Below are positions 52,731 through 61,189 of a DNA stretch of 64,000 bases, piece after piece. The notes under the pieces were generated by a model. The model saw only the letters and a list, made by a program, of their open reading frames with translations. It was not told the origin of the DNA and searched no databases. This DNA is from an uncultured Ulvibacter sp. (GTDB lineage Bacteria > Bacteroidota > Bacteroidia > Flavobacteriales > Flavobacteriaceae): the NCBI GenBank assembly GCA_938041335.1, contig CALIAF010000022.1, positions 1 through 64,000 on the forward strand. The letters are read 5' to 3'. The stretch's first letter is position 1. Every line of letters begins with the position of its first letter. A program made the position numbers and the translations under genes.

Positions 52731-54026
52731 CTACACTTCAACTTCCTTTGGTTTGATCTTAAAATAGCGCCACACTAAAAACAGCACGACAAAGAAGTAA
52801 ACGATGTATCTCAAGAAGTGTGCAATAACAACACCTTCAACACCGTAAATTGGCACTAAGAAATACGATAAGCCAAAGAAAAGACCAAGCGATATTAATT
52901 CTGAAAAGATAAATGTACGTACCATTTTCTTTGCTAAAAATTGATGTGCCAGGATAATAGAAGCTACCCGAATAAAGTCTCCCATGAGTTGCCACTTAAA
53001 GAGTGGAGCCATACCATCAAATCCAGGGAAAATAAGGTCTATAATGACGTGTCTTAAAAAATAAATGGCAACCATACCAACAGCAAAAAGAGGCAGTAAT
53101 GAGGTGTAAATATGCCTCACTTCTTTAAAAAATAAAGGACGTGTCTTGATGGTTGCAAATTTTGGTATTACGTACATCGTTAACAATAATGAGGAAAAAG
53201 CTAAGTAGTTTTTAGAAAGATCAATCATTCCAGACCATAAACCAGATTCTACTTGTGAGATGTTACTTCTAATTAAATTACGTATCCCAACTTCTACTAA
53301 TAGACTTGCCACTACTGTAGAGAAAAAAGAAATAAGCGTAAATGCAAGCAATACATTTCTAAATGGAACGCTAAACGAGATCTGCTTGTAATCAATGTAT
53401 TTTTTAAAGGTTTTAAAAAACACATAGGAGAGAATTATCAATTGTATTGCTGGTGTAATCACAATAGAATACAGTGCATAAGTAAACTCGTTGTTCCAAG
53501 CAAAATAGAACATCATTGCGGCAGAAACTAGGTAACTGCTTATGTCAACTTTTGCAAAACGCTTGTATTCTGTAATTCCATTGATCAGACCATTATAAAG
53601 ACGTTGCAGGCCAATAGCCGGTGCAACAACCCCCATTACAATGAGTACGTTTGCATAAGCTGCAGATTCAAAAAAATACTGACTGAGTGGGGTAGAAAAA
53701 ACGGCTAATAAAATACCTACTACTAGCGAACTAATACTCCAGAACACAAATGCTGTAGAGAATAATCCGTTTAACTTTTCTTGATCTTCTTTATGTTCTG
53801 CGACATACTTAACAATCCCATTAAAAAAACCAAAAGAAGTTAATGAAACAAGTCCTTGCATCACACTGCGCAATTGTCCTATAATATCAATACCAACTTC
53901 TCCAAAATTTTCTGCTACTATTCTTCTAATAAATAAGGAAAGCACCTGCCTAATTATTATAATAGGAGCATTTACCGAAGTTATTTTCAGGAGTAGATTA
54001 CTTTTTAAGAAATTAGGTAGTTTCAA
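52731..54026 (-). CDS. O-antigen translocase (Wzx/WzxE-like flippase)
   Basis: The 431-residue protein has about twelve membrane helices and belongs to the polysaccharide flippase (MOP) superfamily. The opening (LLKITSVNAPIIIIRQVLSLFIRRIVAENFGEVGIDIIGQ) and SFGFFNGIVKYVAEHKED are characteristic of the WzxE-like O-antigen translocase branch, which flips undecaprenyl-linked sugar units to the periplasm. It is the only Wzx candidate in the window, though it lies outside the main locus and on the opposite strand. Its start follows the aminotransferase stop with no spacer. WzxE is next to WecD and WecE in enterobacteria, and the same order is seen here. Confidence 0.9.
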   Translation of the reverse strand: MKLPNFLKSNLLLKITSVNAPIIIIRQVLSLFIRRIVAENFGEVGIDIIGQLRSVMQGLVSLTSFGFFNGIVKYVAEHKEDQEKLNGLFSTAFVFWSISSLVVGILLAVFSTPLSQYFFESAAYANVLIVMGVVAPAIGLQRLYNGLINGITEYKRFAKVDISSYLVSAAMMFYFAWNNEFTYALYSIVITPAIQLIILSYVFFKTFKKYIDYKQISFSVPFRNVLLAFTLISFFSTVVASLLVEVGIRNLIRSNISQVESGLWSGMIDLSKNYLAFSSLLLTMYVIPKFATIKTRPLFFKEVRHIYTSLLPLFAVGMVAIYFLRHVIIDLIFPGFDGMAPLFKWQLMGDFIRVASIILAHQFLAKKMVRTFIFSELISLGLFFGLSYFLVPIYGVEGVVIAHFLRYIVYFFVVLFLVWRYFKIKPKEVEV

Positions 54027-55127
54027 TTAGTAACTGTTTAATACTGCGATTACCTTATCTACTTGATCATCTGTCATCACAGGGCTCATTGGAATACTAA
54101 CTACACGATTATGTATGGCTTCTGCAACTGGGAAGCTTAAATCATTTAATTCGGGTAAGGCTTTTTGTTGATGCGGCGCAATAGGATAATGAATTAAATG
54201 CCCCACTTTGTTTTCTGTTAAATGCGCTACAATGGATGCTCTGTTGTCTACTTGAATTACAAATAAATGAAACACGTGATCTTGAGTTCCTTTATATTTG
54301 GGTAAAATAATTTTTGTGTTTGATATTTCGGCAAGGTATCGTAATGCTATTTCCCTTCTCCTAGAATTATCTGCATCTAATTGCTCTAATTTAATACTTA
54401 AAAAAGCCGCTTGTATTTCATCTAATCGAGAATTGAGGCCCAAAACTTCGTTCACATACTTGGTAGAAGTTCCATAATTACGGAACATTCTAATGGCTTT
54501 TGCGAGTGCATCATTATTTGTTGTTATCGCACCACCATCACCAAGTGCTCCTAAATTCTTTGCAGGATAAAAACTAAATCCAGCCGCGTCACCTAGGTTA
54601 CCCGCTTTTTTCTTATTGAAATGTGCTGCACCGTGCGCTTGCGCCGCGTCTTCAATAACCAGCAAGTTATGTGTGTCTGCAAGCGATTGTATCGCATCCA
54701 TATTTGCTAACTGTCCATACAAATGAACAGGCATAATGGCTCTTGTGTTTGTAGTGATATAACTAGCAAGTTTGTCTAAGTCAAAATTAAACGTGTCCGA
54801 TTCAGCTTCAGCAAGGATAGGGGTTAGTCCTGCTTGCTTGATAGCGATTATCGTTGCAATAAAAGTATTTGAAGCCACAATCACTTCATCTCCTTCTTTA
54901 ATATTTCCGAGGTGTTTATACCCTTCTAAAATCAATCTTAAAGCATCAAGACCATTGGCAACACCTATACAATGTTTGGTGCCACAATAATCTGCATACA
55001 AGTTTTCAAATCGGGTTACTTGGTTGCCAAGAATGTAATAGCCACTATCTAGAAACTCTTGAAAGCTTTTTTTAAAATCAGCTTCAAAACGAGCGTTTAT
55101 TTTATGTAGATCTAAAAATGGAATCAT
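54027..55127 (-). CDS. DegT/DnrJ/EryC1-family sugar aminotransferase
   Basis: The 366-residue PLP enzyme transfers an amino group to a keto-sugar nucleotide. Visible motifs are [61 protein letters not shown] (Asp and Gln contacting PLP) and [17 protein letters not shown] with the PLP Lys at about residue 190. [31 protein letters not shown] follows. The pattern fits dTDP-3- or 4-amino sugar transaminases (FdtB/WecE group). No dTDP-glucose genes (rmlA, rmlB) are in the window. It overlaps the acyltransferase upstream by four bases (ATGA). Confidence 0.92.
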   Translation of the reverse strand: MIPFLDLHKINARFEADFKKSFQEFLDSGYYILGNQVTRFENLYADYCGTKHCIGVANGLDALRLILEGYKHLGNIKEGDEVIVASNTFIATIIAIKQAGLTPILAEAESDTFNFDLDKLASYITTNTRAIMPVHLYGQLANMDAIQSLADTHNLLVIEDAAQAHGAAHFNKKKAGNLGDAAGFSFYPAKNLGALGDGGAITTNNDALAKAIRMFRNYGTSTKYVNEVLGLNSRLDEIQAAFLSIKLEQLDADNSRRREIALRYLAEISNTKIILPKYKGTQDHVFHLFVIQVDNRASIVAHLTENKVGHLIHYPIAPHQQKALPELNDLSFPVAEAIHNRVVSIPMSPVMTDDQVDKVIAVLNSY

Positions 55128-56122
55128 TTGATAGTAAGGTCTATTTTATTGTGAGCCTCAGTGTCTATTTCATAAGTGTCTGCAGTATAGGTACGCGCGC
55201 CGCAGCTTTCTTTCCAGAAAATGAGACCACTGTTGAGTACTTTTCCGTTATCTTCAGAAGAGATGTTAAAGTCAAAATACCGTTTGTCTTTTTTAAAGTG
55301 GTTGATGATAAAATCGTAGGCAAGATCAAGACTGCCAAAACTATTTTTGTCTGCATTACCAGACACGTATTGCGGGTGTATCGTTGTTTTAGTCAAGAAA
55401 ACCGTTGTTCCAGCGACTACTTTATCCTCTTTATATACATTCACTTGTTTTACGTTTTCTGGAAAACGTGCCGCAAGCATTTTAATTTCTTCTAAAGAAT
55501 GAACCGGAGCAATTCCGTGCTTGTTTTTGAGATTCGGGATTAAAACATCGTTCCAGAAATCATCAAAGGTATCTTCTATTTTAATTTTCAGCCCGTTGCG
55601 GATGGCTTTGTTTATACCTTCTCTTCGGTTTTTCTGAAATTTTAATTTGTGATTATTGTCAATGACCATTAAAGCATCTCGATGTAATAAAGTCGCGTGG
55701 GCTTTAAACATAAAGTAAGAAAGCTCATCTGATGGCATCACATTGTAAAACGTAGGGATGACTCTAATTTCCAATTTTCGGATCATTTCCGAAGCTAGAA
55801 AACGAAGCATTTCTTTAAAAGCCTCAAGGGCGTACAATAACTTGGCACCATCTTGCAATACAAAACTCCCATAGGTTAGCCCTTGATGTGAGATTACTTT
55901 GTCCCTTTTTACATTTGCGGGTAAGACTGCGTATAACGAATCATCCTTAAAAATCAATACCGAAAAATCTGTAAACCGATCACTGTGATAGTCCATAAAA
56001 TCACGATGAAACAAAAATGTGGCGTTCTTAGCCGCCATCACAAAATCATTCCATAGCCCAGCATCTGCCGCTGTATAGCGACGTGCTGTATATGTTGAAG
56101 CCTTTTTGATATTTGTGGTCAA
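55124..56122 (-). CDS. FemAB/GNAT-like acyltransferase
   Basis: The 332-residue protein looks like a GNAT-fold acyltransferase of the FemAB-related type. It has [49 protein letters not shown] near the start, [23 protein letters not shown], and a second half with [43 protein letters not shown] and [26 protein letters not shown], the common end motif. With the aminotransferase behind it, N-acylation of an amino sugar is the likely role. FemAB-like enzymes can also attach amino acids, so the donor is not certain. Confidence 0.78.
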   Translation of the reverse strand: MTTNIKKASTYTARRYTAADAGLWNDFVMAAKNATFLFHRDFMDYHSDRFTDFSVLIFKDDSLYAVLPANVKRDKVISHQGLTYGSFVLQDGAKLLYALEAFKEMLRFLASEMIRKLEIRVIPTFYNVMPSDELSYFMFKAHATLLHRDALMVIDNNHKLKFQKNRREGINKAIRNGLKIKIEDTFDDFWNDVLIPNLKNKHGIAPVHSLEEIKMLAARFPENVKQVNVYKEDKVVAGTTVFLTKTTIHPQYVSGNADKNSFGSLDLAYDFIINHFKKDKRYFDFNISSEDNGKVLNSGLIFWKESCGARTYTADTYEIDTEAHNKIDLTIK

Positions 56123-56345
56123 TGAATGAGATTGGATGGTTACAGTAGGTAAAACTACAATATAAAACCAAAAGTATAATAGTTAGATGATTTTTGTGCA
56201 AAAGGTTGCCCTAAAAGATCTTGAATTCGAACTCGAACTCGAAAAAGAAATAAAAAAAGTATAGAGATTTCCATCCAAACCCAAACCCCGATTAAATTTA
56301 ACGTATACACATTCACTCAATCCCTTAATCTCCCAATTACTTAGT

Positions 56346-56353
56346 TACCTTTG
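56346..56353 (+). promoter_or_regulatory. -7 box directly before the YkgJ-family gene
   Basis: TACCTTTG matches TAnnTTTG and ends only four bases before the ATG at 56358. If used, the transcript would start at or very near the start codon and be leaderless or almost so. The -33 region has TTA rather than TTG. Confidence 0.4.
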
Positions 56354-56357
56354 CGAT

Positions 56358-56891
56358 ATGAGTAAAATGGACAACATCATTAAAAATCTTCCTGAAAAAG
56401 CAGAAGAAGTAAAAAAGGAGACCTTAAAATTCTTTAAGCGCGTGAATAAGAAGCCGCCTAAAAATTTTGACGTAGGTATGCAGGAGCTGCACGATAAGGA
56501 GTTTAGAAAAACAGATTGTATGGAGTGTGCAAACTGCTGTAAAACTTCAAGTCCTATATTTACTAATAAGGATATTGATCGCATTGCAAAACATTTTAGA
56601 ATGCCCGTACAGCGTTTTACAGACACCTATCTAGAGATGGATGAAGATGACTGGTTTGTTTTAAAAAGTGTGCCTTGTACTTTTTTAGCAGATGATAATA
56701 GTTGTAGTATTTATGATGTGCGCCCTAAGGCCTGCGCAGAATATCCGCACACCAACCGCAAACGTTTTCAGAAAATAGCACCACTCACTATGAAAAATGT
56801 CGAGATCTGTCCTGCAGCTTTTAATATTGTAGAGGCGATGAAAGTCAAGTTTTCAGAGAAAGGCGGCAAGCATACCAGATGGGATGTGTAA
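56358..56891 (+). CDS. YkgJ-family cysteine cluster protein
   Basis: The 177-residue cytoplasmic protein has the family's Cys pattern: DCMECANCCKTSSPIF (about 54-69), then VPCTFLADDNSCSIYDVRPKACAEYPHT (about 114-141) and a further Cys in VEICPAAF. These Cys are thought to bind a zinc or iron-sulfur centre; the biochemical role is unknown. The N-terminal 50 residues are helical and basic. It is convergent with the NamZ gene, and the gap between them is filled by a nested inverted repeat. Confidence 0.9.
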   Translation: MSKMDNIIKNLPEKAEEVKKETLKFFKRVNKKPPKNFDVGMQELHDKEFRKTDCMECANCCKTSSPIFTNKDIDRIAKHFRMPVQRFTDTYLEMDEDDWFVLKSVPCTFLADDNSCSIYDVRPKACAEYPHTNRKRFQKIAPLTMKNVEICPAAFNIVEAMKVKFSEKGGKHTRWDV

Positions 56892-56892
56892 G

Positions 56893-57077
56893 CCCTCACC
56901 GAAACCTCATGCGGCTATCGCCTTTGACGTTTCGACTCTCCCGAAAGGAGAGTGTTTATCTTATTACAGATTAACTCCTAGCGCATTATAAATCAAAAAG
57001 ATCTTTTTTACTCTCCCTATGGGAGAGTCGAAACGTACAATCCGCCCATTCGGCGGAGCAGCAGGTTTCGGTGAGGG
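56893..57077. repeat. Nested inverted repeat of 185 bases between convergent genes
   Basis: Outer arms ccctcaccgaaacct (56893-56907) and its exact complement (57063-57077) enclose inner arms acgtttcgactctccc (56927-56942) and its exact complement (57021-57036). Each inner arm also carries a small hairpin (56935-56953 and 57010-57028), and another one (tccgcc/ggcgga, 57041-57057) lies between the arms on the right. The element starts two bases after the stop of the YkgJ-family gene and ends three bases before the stop of the NamZ gene. It could end both transcripts, or be a copy of an intergenic repeat family. Confidence 0.82.
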
Positions 57078-57080
57078 TTC

Positions 57081-58388
57081 CTATTTATAAATCAAATATT
57101 CCTGTCGCATTTTATCATAAGCGGCCAATGGTCTAATCCATTCTTTTCTAATTTCATAATACGTATATCGATTCTCAATTTGCCATTGCAGTCTTTCTGT
57201 TCCTGCAAGTTTAGTGAAAAATGGCGTAAAGAAATCCGACGTTCTGCCATGGGCTACGTAAGCTTCAACCAGCCATTCTAGATTCATTCTATCCATTCTT
57301 TTTGTAGCAGAAAGATCTAATCCGTTGCACAGTTCTCCTTTAAATTTAGGATGCTTAGCCCCTTCATTGGCAACAGGTGTGAAGGTGTATGGGTAAAACT
57401 CGCTTGGCAAATTAGGTGCGCCAAAAATTTGAAACTGCTGCTCCGTACCTCTACCTGCACTTAGTGGTGTGCCCTCAAAAAAGCAAAGGCTAGGGTAGAG
57501 GGTAATAGATGCATCGTTAGGTAAATTAGGCGATGGCTTTATGGGTAAACTGTAGGGTGTGTCGTGGGTATAATTTTGCATTGGGATTACAGTGAGGTCA
57601 CATTTCACTTTATTTTTTAACCAACCTTGTCCGTTTATCATTTGTGCATATTCTCCTATGGTCATCCCATGAACTACAGGAACAGGGTGCATACCAACAA
57701 AACTGCTGTGCTCCATTTCTAGAATTGGCCCATCAATATAATGTCCGTTTGGGTTAGGGCGATCTAATACTATGACCGGAATCCCCTGTTCTGCGCAGGC
57801 TTCCATCACATAATGTAGCGTGGATATGTAAGTGTAAAAGCGAGCGCCCACATCTTGTATATCAAAAACCATCACATCAATATCTGCTAATTGTTCTGGT
57901 GAAGGCTTTTTATTCTTGCCATACAAAGAGATAATTGGTAATTTTGTTTTTGTGTCAATCCCATCTTTCACCACCTCGCCGGCATCTGCTTTTCCTCTAA
58001 AACCATGTTCTGGTGCGAAGACTTTTGTAACGTGATTTTCAAACTCATAAATAAAATCTACAAGATGAAAATCTACAACTCGTAATTCATCTTTAGATTC
58101 TAGTGTGTCATTGACAATCGAAGTCTGATTTGCAACTATTCCAACTTTCTTTCCTTTTAATAACGGCATGTATTTTTGCCATTGGTTAGCACCTGTATAA
58201 ATATGTGTTGTACTTTTTCCTTTTATCTTCCGTCCAAATTTTTTAACGGTATCTTTTGCAGTAATCACTGTGGCAGTTGTTGTTAATTCAGAATTCTGAA
58301 TTTTGAGTTTTGAATTCCCACTGTTTCCACACGAAAAGGCGCTAAAAATCGTTATAATTACTATATTTTTGAAAAAAGTAAACCCCAT
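57081..58388 (-). CDS. namZ: DUF1343 exo-beta-N-acetylmuramidase (NamZ-like) lipoprotein
   Basis: NamZ-family enzymes remove N-acetylmuramic acid from the non-reducing end of peptidoglycan fragments. The 435-residue protein has a lipoprotein-type signal (FSAFSC) and a linker, then the DUF1343 domain. Its motifs are KKVGIVANQTS, VTKVFAPEHGFRG (with the proposed catalytic Glu, about residue 126), DVMVFDIQDVGARFYTYISTL and VLDRPNPNG. GTPLSAGRGTEQQFQIFGAP and the C-terminal domain follow. It probably acts in the periplasm in cell wall recycling. Its start lies only six bases from the start of the divergent permease gene. Confidence 0.9.
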   Translation of the reverse strand: MGFTFFKNIVIITIFSAFSCGNSGNSKLKIQNSELTTTATVITAKDTVKKFGRKIKGKSTTHIYTGANQWQKYMPLLKGKKVGIVANQTSIVNDTLESKDELRVVDFHLVDFIYEFENHVTKVFAPEHGFRGKADAGEVVKDGIDTKTKLPIISLYGKNKKPSPEQLADIDVMVFDIQDVGARFYTYISTLHYVMEACAEQGIPVIVLDRPNPNGHYIDGPILEMEHSSFVGMHPVPVVHGMTIGEYAQMINGQGWLKNKVKCDLTVIPMQNYTHDTPYSLPIKPSPNLPNDASITLYPSLCFFEGTPLSAGRGTEQQFQIFGAPNLPSEFYPYTFTPVANEGAKHPKFKGELCNGLDLSATKRMDRMNLEWLVEAYVAHGRTSDFFTPFFTKLAGTERLQWQIENRYTYYEIRKEWIRPLAAYDKMRQEYLIYK

Positions 58389-58394
58389 CGTTTC

Positions 58395-59630
58395 GTGAAT
58401 TTTGAATTTTTTATCGCTCGTCGCATTATTGCTGCTAAAGATTATAAAAGTAGCATTTCGGCACCAATAATTAAAATAGCAATTACCGCTATAGCGCTTG
58501 GTATTATAATGATGTTGGTATCTATTGCTACTAGTCTAGGACTACAACGCAAGATTCAAGAAAAAATTTCGGCATTTAATGGAGATATTATAATTTCTAA
58601 TCAGGATACTAATTTTTCTGGCGAGTCGCAGATTCCTATTTCTATTAACCAAGACTTTTATCCTACCTTTCCTAATATAGAAGGGATTAAGCACATACAA
58701 GCTACTGCCTCAAAAGGAGCTGTGATACTTACGGCAACAGAATTTGAAGGGGTGGTGATTAAAGGAGTGGGAGCAGATTATAACTGGCAATACTTCCAGG
58801 AATATCTTGTAGACGGTCGTCTACCAGACTTTACAGGTACTATAAATGATGAGGTGTTATTAAGTAGATATCTTGCTACGCGACTAGATCTAAAAGTAGG
58901 TGATAAAATGCCTACTTATTTTTTAAATGAAAGCAATACAGAAAAGCCCAGAAATATTGGTTTTACTATCGTAGGGTTATACGATAGTGGTTTTCAGCAA
59001 TTTGATGAGCAATTTGCGCTAGCAGATATCAAACAGATTCAACGCATCAATAAATGGGAAGGGGATCAAATAGGAAATTTTGAAGTCTTTGTCGAAGATT
59101 TTAGGGCGGTAACAACTATTAATAATTTAGTGTACGAGGAGACTGGGAGTGAGCTGGACACCTTATCTATTAGAGATAAATTTGCCTCTATATTTGAGTG
59201 GACGGACCTTTTTGATTTTAACACCTACCTCATTATTGGCATTATGATTCTAGTAGCTGGTATAAATATGATCACTGCTTTACTCGTTCTTATTCTAGAA
59301 CGAACGCAGATGATAGGGATTCTTAAGGCACTGGGGACAGATGATTGGAGTGTGCGTAAAGTCTTTGTTTATAACGCCATGTATTTAATAGGTGTGGGTC
59401 TTTTTTGGGGAAATGTTATCGGTTTGGGGCTTTTGCTTATACAGAAATATTTTAAAGTCATCAAGCTCCCGCAAGAAACGTATTATGTAACAGAAGCACC
59501 AGTTTTTCTAGATGCAGGTTATGTAATATTACTTAATGTAGGCACCTTCGTGCTTTGTTTGTGTATGCTATTGATTCCTACCTATATCATCGCAAAAATT
59601 AGCCCAGTGAAGGCCATGCGTTTTGATTAG
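58395..59630 (+). CDS. FtsX/LolC-E-like ABC transporter permease
   Basis: The 411-residue permease has the type VII ABC exporter layout. TM1 (about residues 22-47, IIKIAITAIALGIIMMLVSIATSL) is followed by a periplasmic MacB-like domain (about 55-265), and three more helices near 270-295, 320-345 and 370-400 end with SPVKAMR, the FtsX-family end motif. It looks like LolC/LolE, which release lipoproteins from the inner membrane for transport to the outer membrane. The ATPase partner (LolD) is not next to it. The start is GTG, and the N-terminus NFEFFIARRI fits the family. Confidence 0.88.
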   Translation: MNFEFFIARRIIAAKDYKSSISAPIIKIAITAIALGIIMMLVSIATSLGLQRKIQEKISAFNGDIIISNQDTNFSGESQIPISINQDFYPTFPNIEGIKHIQATASKGAVILTATEFEGVVIKGVGADYNWQYFQEYLVDGRLPDFTGTINDEVLLSRYLATRLDLKVGDKMPTYFLNESNTEKPRNIGFTIVGLYDSGFQQFDEQFALADIKQIQRINKWEGDQIGNFEVFVEDFRAVTTINNLVYEETGSELDTLSIRDKFASIFEWTDLFDFNTYLIIGIMILVAGINMITALLVLILERTQMIGILKALGTDDWSVRKVFVYNAMYLIGVGLFWGNVIGLGLLLIQKYFKVIKLPQETYYVTEAPVFLDAGYVILLNVGTFVLCLCMLLIPTYIIAKISPVKAMRFD

Positions 59631-59844
59631 GATTTTCGTTGAGACTTTTACCCCAACCCTTAATTATTAGAGCGAATATTTTTATAACAAAACCCAATTG
59701 TTACCATTCAGTTTTACGTTTTACATTTATTATTTTTCGGATTTATATTTTTGTGCCTTGAATATCCAAAGTTCTCAATCGTTAATTTTTTAAGCCTTTG
59801 TTCTTTCAGCACAGCGTTCTTTCTTCTTTAATTTAACCCCTAGC

Positions 59845-59875
59845 TTGTAACTCCCTCGGCATATAACTATCTTTG
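59845..59875 (+). promoter_or_regulatory. Promoter of the cysteine/cystathionine synthase gene
   Basis: TTG at 59845-59847 is followed after 20 bases by TATCTTTG at 59868-59875, a full match to the Bacteroidota -7 box. It lies about 50 bases before the ATG at 59925. The GTG at 59895 would leave only about 20 bases of leader. Confidence 0.7.
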
Positions 59876-59924
59876 CCGCGTTAAAATTTCGGCAGTGATA
59901 ATTGCTGAAATATCAAAAATCACT

Positions 59925-60905
59925 ATGGACTACGCTGAAAACATATTAGGAACGATTGGGAACACCCCAATGGTCAAAGTCAACAAACTAGCCGAAGAAA
60001 TCCCGGGCTTAGTACTCGCAAAATACGAGACCTTCAATCCAGGAAATTCTACTAAAGATAGAATGGCATTGATGATGATAGAGGATGCTGAGGCAGATGG
60101 CAGGTTAAAACCAGGCGGCACCATTATAGAAGGAACTAGTGGAAACACTGGTATGGGACTTGCGCTAGCTGCGATTGTAAAAGGCTATAAGATGGTCTGT
60201 GTAATTAGTGATAAACAGAGTAAAGAAAAAGTAGATATTTTACGCGCCGTGGGTAGCGAAGTAGTCGTTTGCCCAACAGATGTGGCGCCAGATGATCCTC
60301 GTTCTTATTATTCTACTTCGGCAAGACTGGCTGAAGAAACACCAAACGCTTGGTACGTAAATCAATACGACAACCCAAGTAATGCCAAGGCCCATTACCA
60401 AAGTACAGGCCCAGAAATCTGGAAACAAACAGAAGGAAAAGTGACACATTTTGTGGCAGGAGTTGGAACAGGTGGTACCATAAGTGGTGTAGGGAAATAT
60501 TTAAAAGAACAAAATCCAGATATTAAAATTTGGGGAATAGACACTTACGGAAGTGTTTTTAAGAAATATCACGAGACCGGTATTTTTGACGAAGCAGAAA
60601 TTTATTCTTACGTTACAGAAGGTATCGGCGAAGATATTTTGCCAAAAAACGTAGACTTTGATATCATTGACGGGTTTACTAAAGTGACTGATAAAGACGC
60701 AGCAGTCTGGACACAAAAGCTAGCCAAAGCAGAAGGGTTCTTCTTAGGGAACTCTGCAGGAGCAGCGATGAAAGGAATTCATCAATTAAAAGAACATTTT
60801 AATGAAGACGATGTCATCGTGGTACTTTTTCACGATCACGGAAGTCGATATGTAGGGAAGATGTTTAATGATGACTGGATGAAAAAGATGGGGTATATTG
60901 AGTAA
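59925..60905 (+). CDS. PLP-dependent cysteine synthase / cystathionine beta-synthase family enzyme
   Basis: The 326-residue enzyme is a fold-type II PLP protein. The PLP Lys is in NPGNSTKDRM (Lys44), the phosphate loop is GTSGNTGMGLA and the glycine loop is GVGTGGTISGVGKYL. The end, FHDHGSRYVGKMFNDDWM, resembles the C-terminus of the catalytic core of cystathionine beta-synthase more than CysK, but the regulatory CBS pair is absent. It makes cysteine from O-acetylserine or cystathionine from serine and homocysteine. I chose the ATG at 59925 over an in-frame GTG at 59895. A good promoter and terminator surround the gene. Confidence 0.92.
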   Translation: MDYAENILGTIGNTPMVKVNKLAEEIPGLVLAKYETFNPGNSTKDRMALMMIEDAEADGRLKPGGTIIEGTSGNTGMGLALAAIVKGYKMVCVISDKQSKEKVDILRAVGSEVVVCPTDVAPDDPRSYYSTSARLAEETPNAWYVNQYDNPSNAKAHYQSTGPEIWKQTEGKVTHFVAGVGTGGTISGVGKYLKEQNPDIKIWGIDTYGSVFKKYHETGIFDEAEIYSYVTEGIGEDILPKNVDFDIIDGFTKVTDKDAAVWTQKLAKAEGFFLGNSAGAAMKGIHQLKEHFNEDDVIVVLFHDHGSRYVGKMFNDDWMKKMGYIE

Positions 60906-60961
60906 ACTTTAGTCTTGAGACATACTTCTCTGGATGATGAAGTATAGAAAATAAACTATTG

Positions 60962-60994
60962 ACGACACTTTGTTTTTACAGGGTGTCGTTTTTT
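60962..60994 (+). terminator. Rho-independent terminator after the cysteine synthase gene
   Basis: Arms acgacac (60962-60968) and gtgtcgt (60983-60989) pair around a 14-base loop and run into a T tract to 60994. The T tract touches the stop codon of the small gene on the minus strand. Confidence 0.78.
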
Positions 60995-61163
60995 ATTTAC
61001 TGTCTGTATTTTCTTTTTTGTTAATGGAGTTTCCTACTCCCGCACCTATAGCTAGCCCTATAGGGATCCAAAGGCCAATATTGTCTGTTAGTACTCCAAC
61101 AACGGCACCTATCGCCATTCCTAATACGGCTCCAGTTGCAAGTTTTTTATTATTTGTCTTCAC
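60993..61163 (-). CDS. Glycine-zipper small membrane protein (56 residues)
   Basis: A short minus-strand frame starts at GTG (61163) and stops at TAA (60993). It reads MKTNNKKLATGAVLGMAIG, then AVVGVLTDNIGLWIPIGLA, then IGAGVGNSINKKENTDSK. Two hydrophobic stretches rich in small residues (Gly-Ala-Val-Leu-Gly and Gly-Leu-Ala-Ile-Gly-Ala-Gly-Val-Gly) lie between a basic start and a charged end, the pattern of glycine-zipper membrane proteins. An in-frame TAA lies 18 bases before the GTG. The start is 26 bases downstream of the protease stop on the same strand, so it may be part of that transcript. The plus-strand frame across the same bases is a Pro-rich shadow. Confidence 0.68.
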   Translation of the reverse strand: MKTNNKKLATGAVLGMAIGAVVGVLTDNIGLWIPIGLAIGAGVGNSINKKENTDSK

Positions 61164-61189
61164 CTTTAAAAGGATAAGTTAATAGTATA

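Noticed and set aside
55118..55495. Plus-strand frame of 125 codons with hydrophobic stretches
   Set aside because: It lies fully inside the acyltransferase gene on the minus strand, which has clear domain patterns.
59631..59924. Riboswitch in front of the cysteine/cystathionine synthase gene
   Set aside because: The promoter lies close to the start, so the leader would be only about 45 bases, and no known riboswitch pattern was seen.
60970..61182. Plus-strand frame of 70 codons after the cysteine synthase gene
   Set aside because: The product is Pro/Ile-rich and hydrophobic without order; the opposite strand gives a regular glycine-zipper protein in the same place, and a terminator lies at its start.
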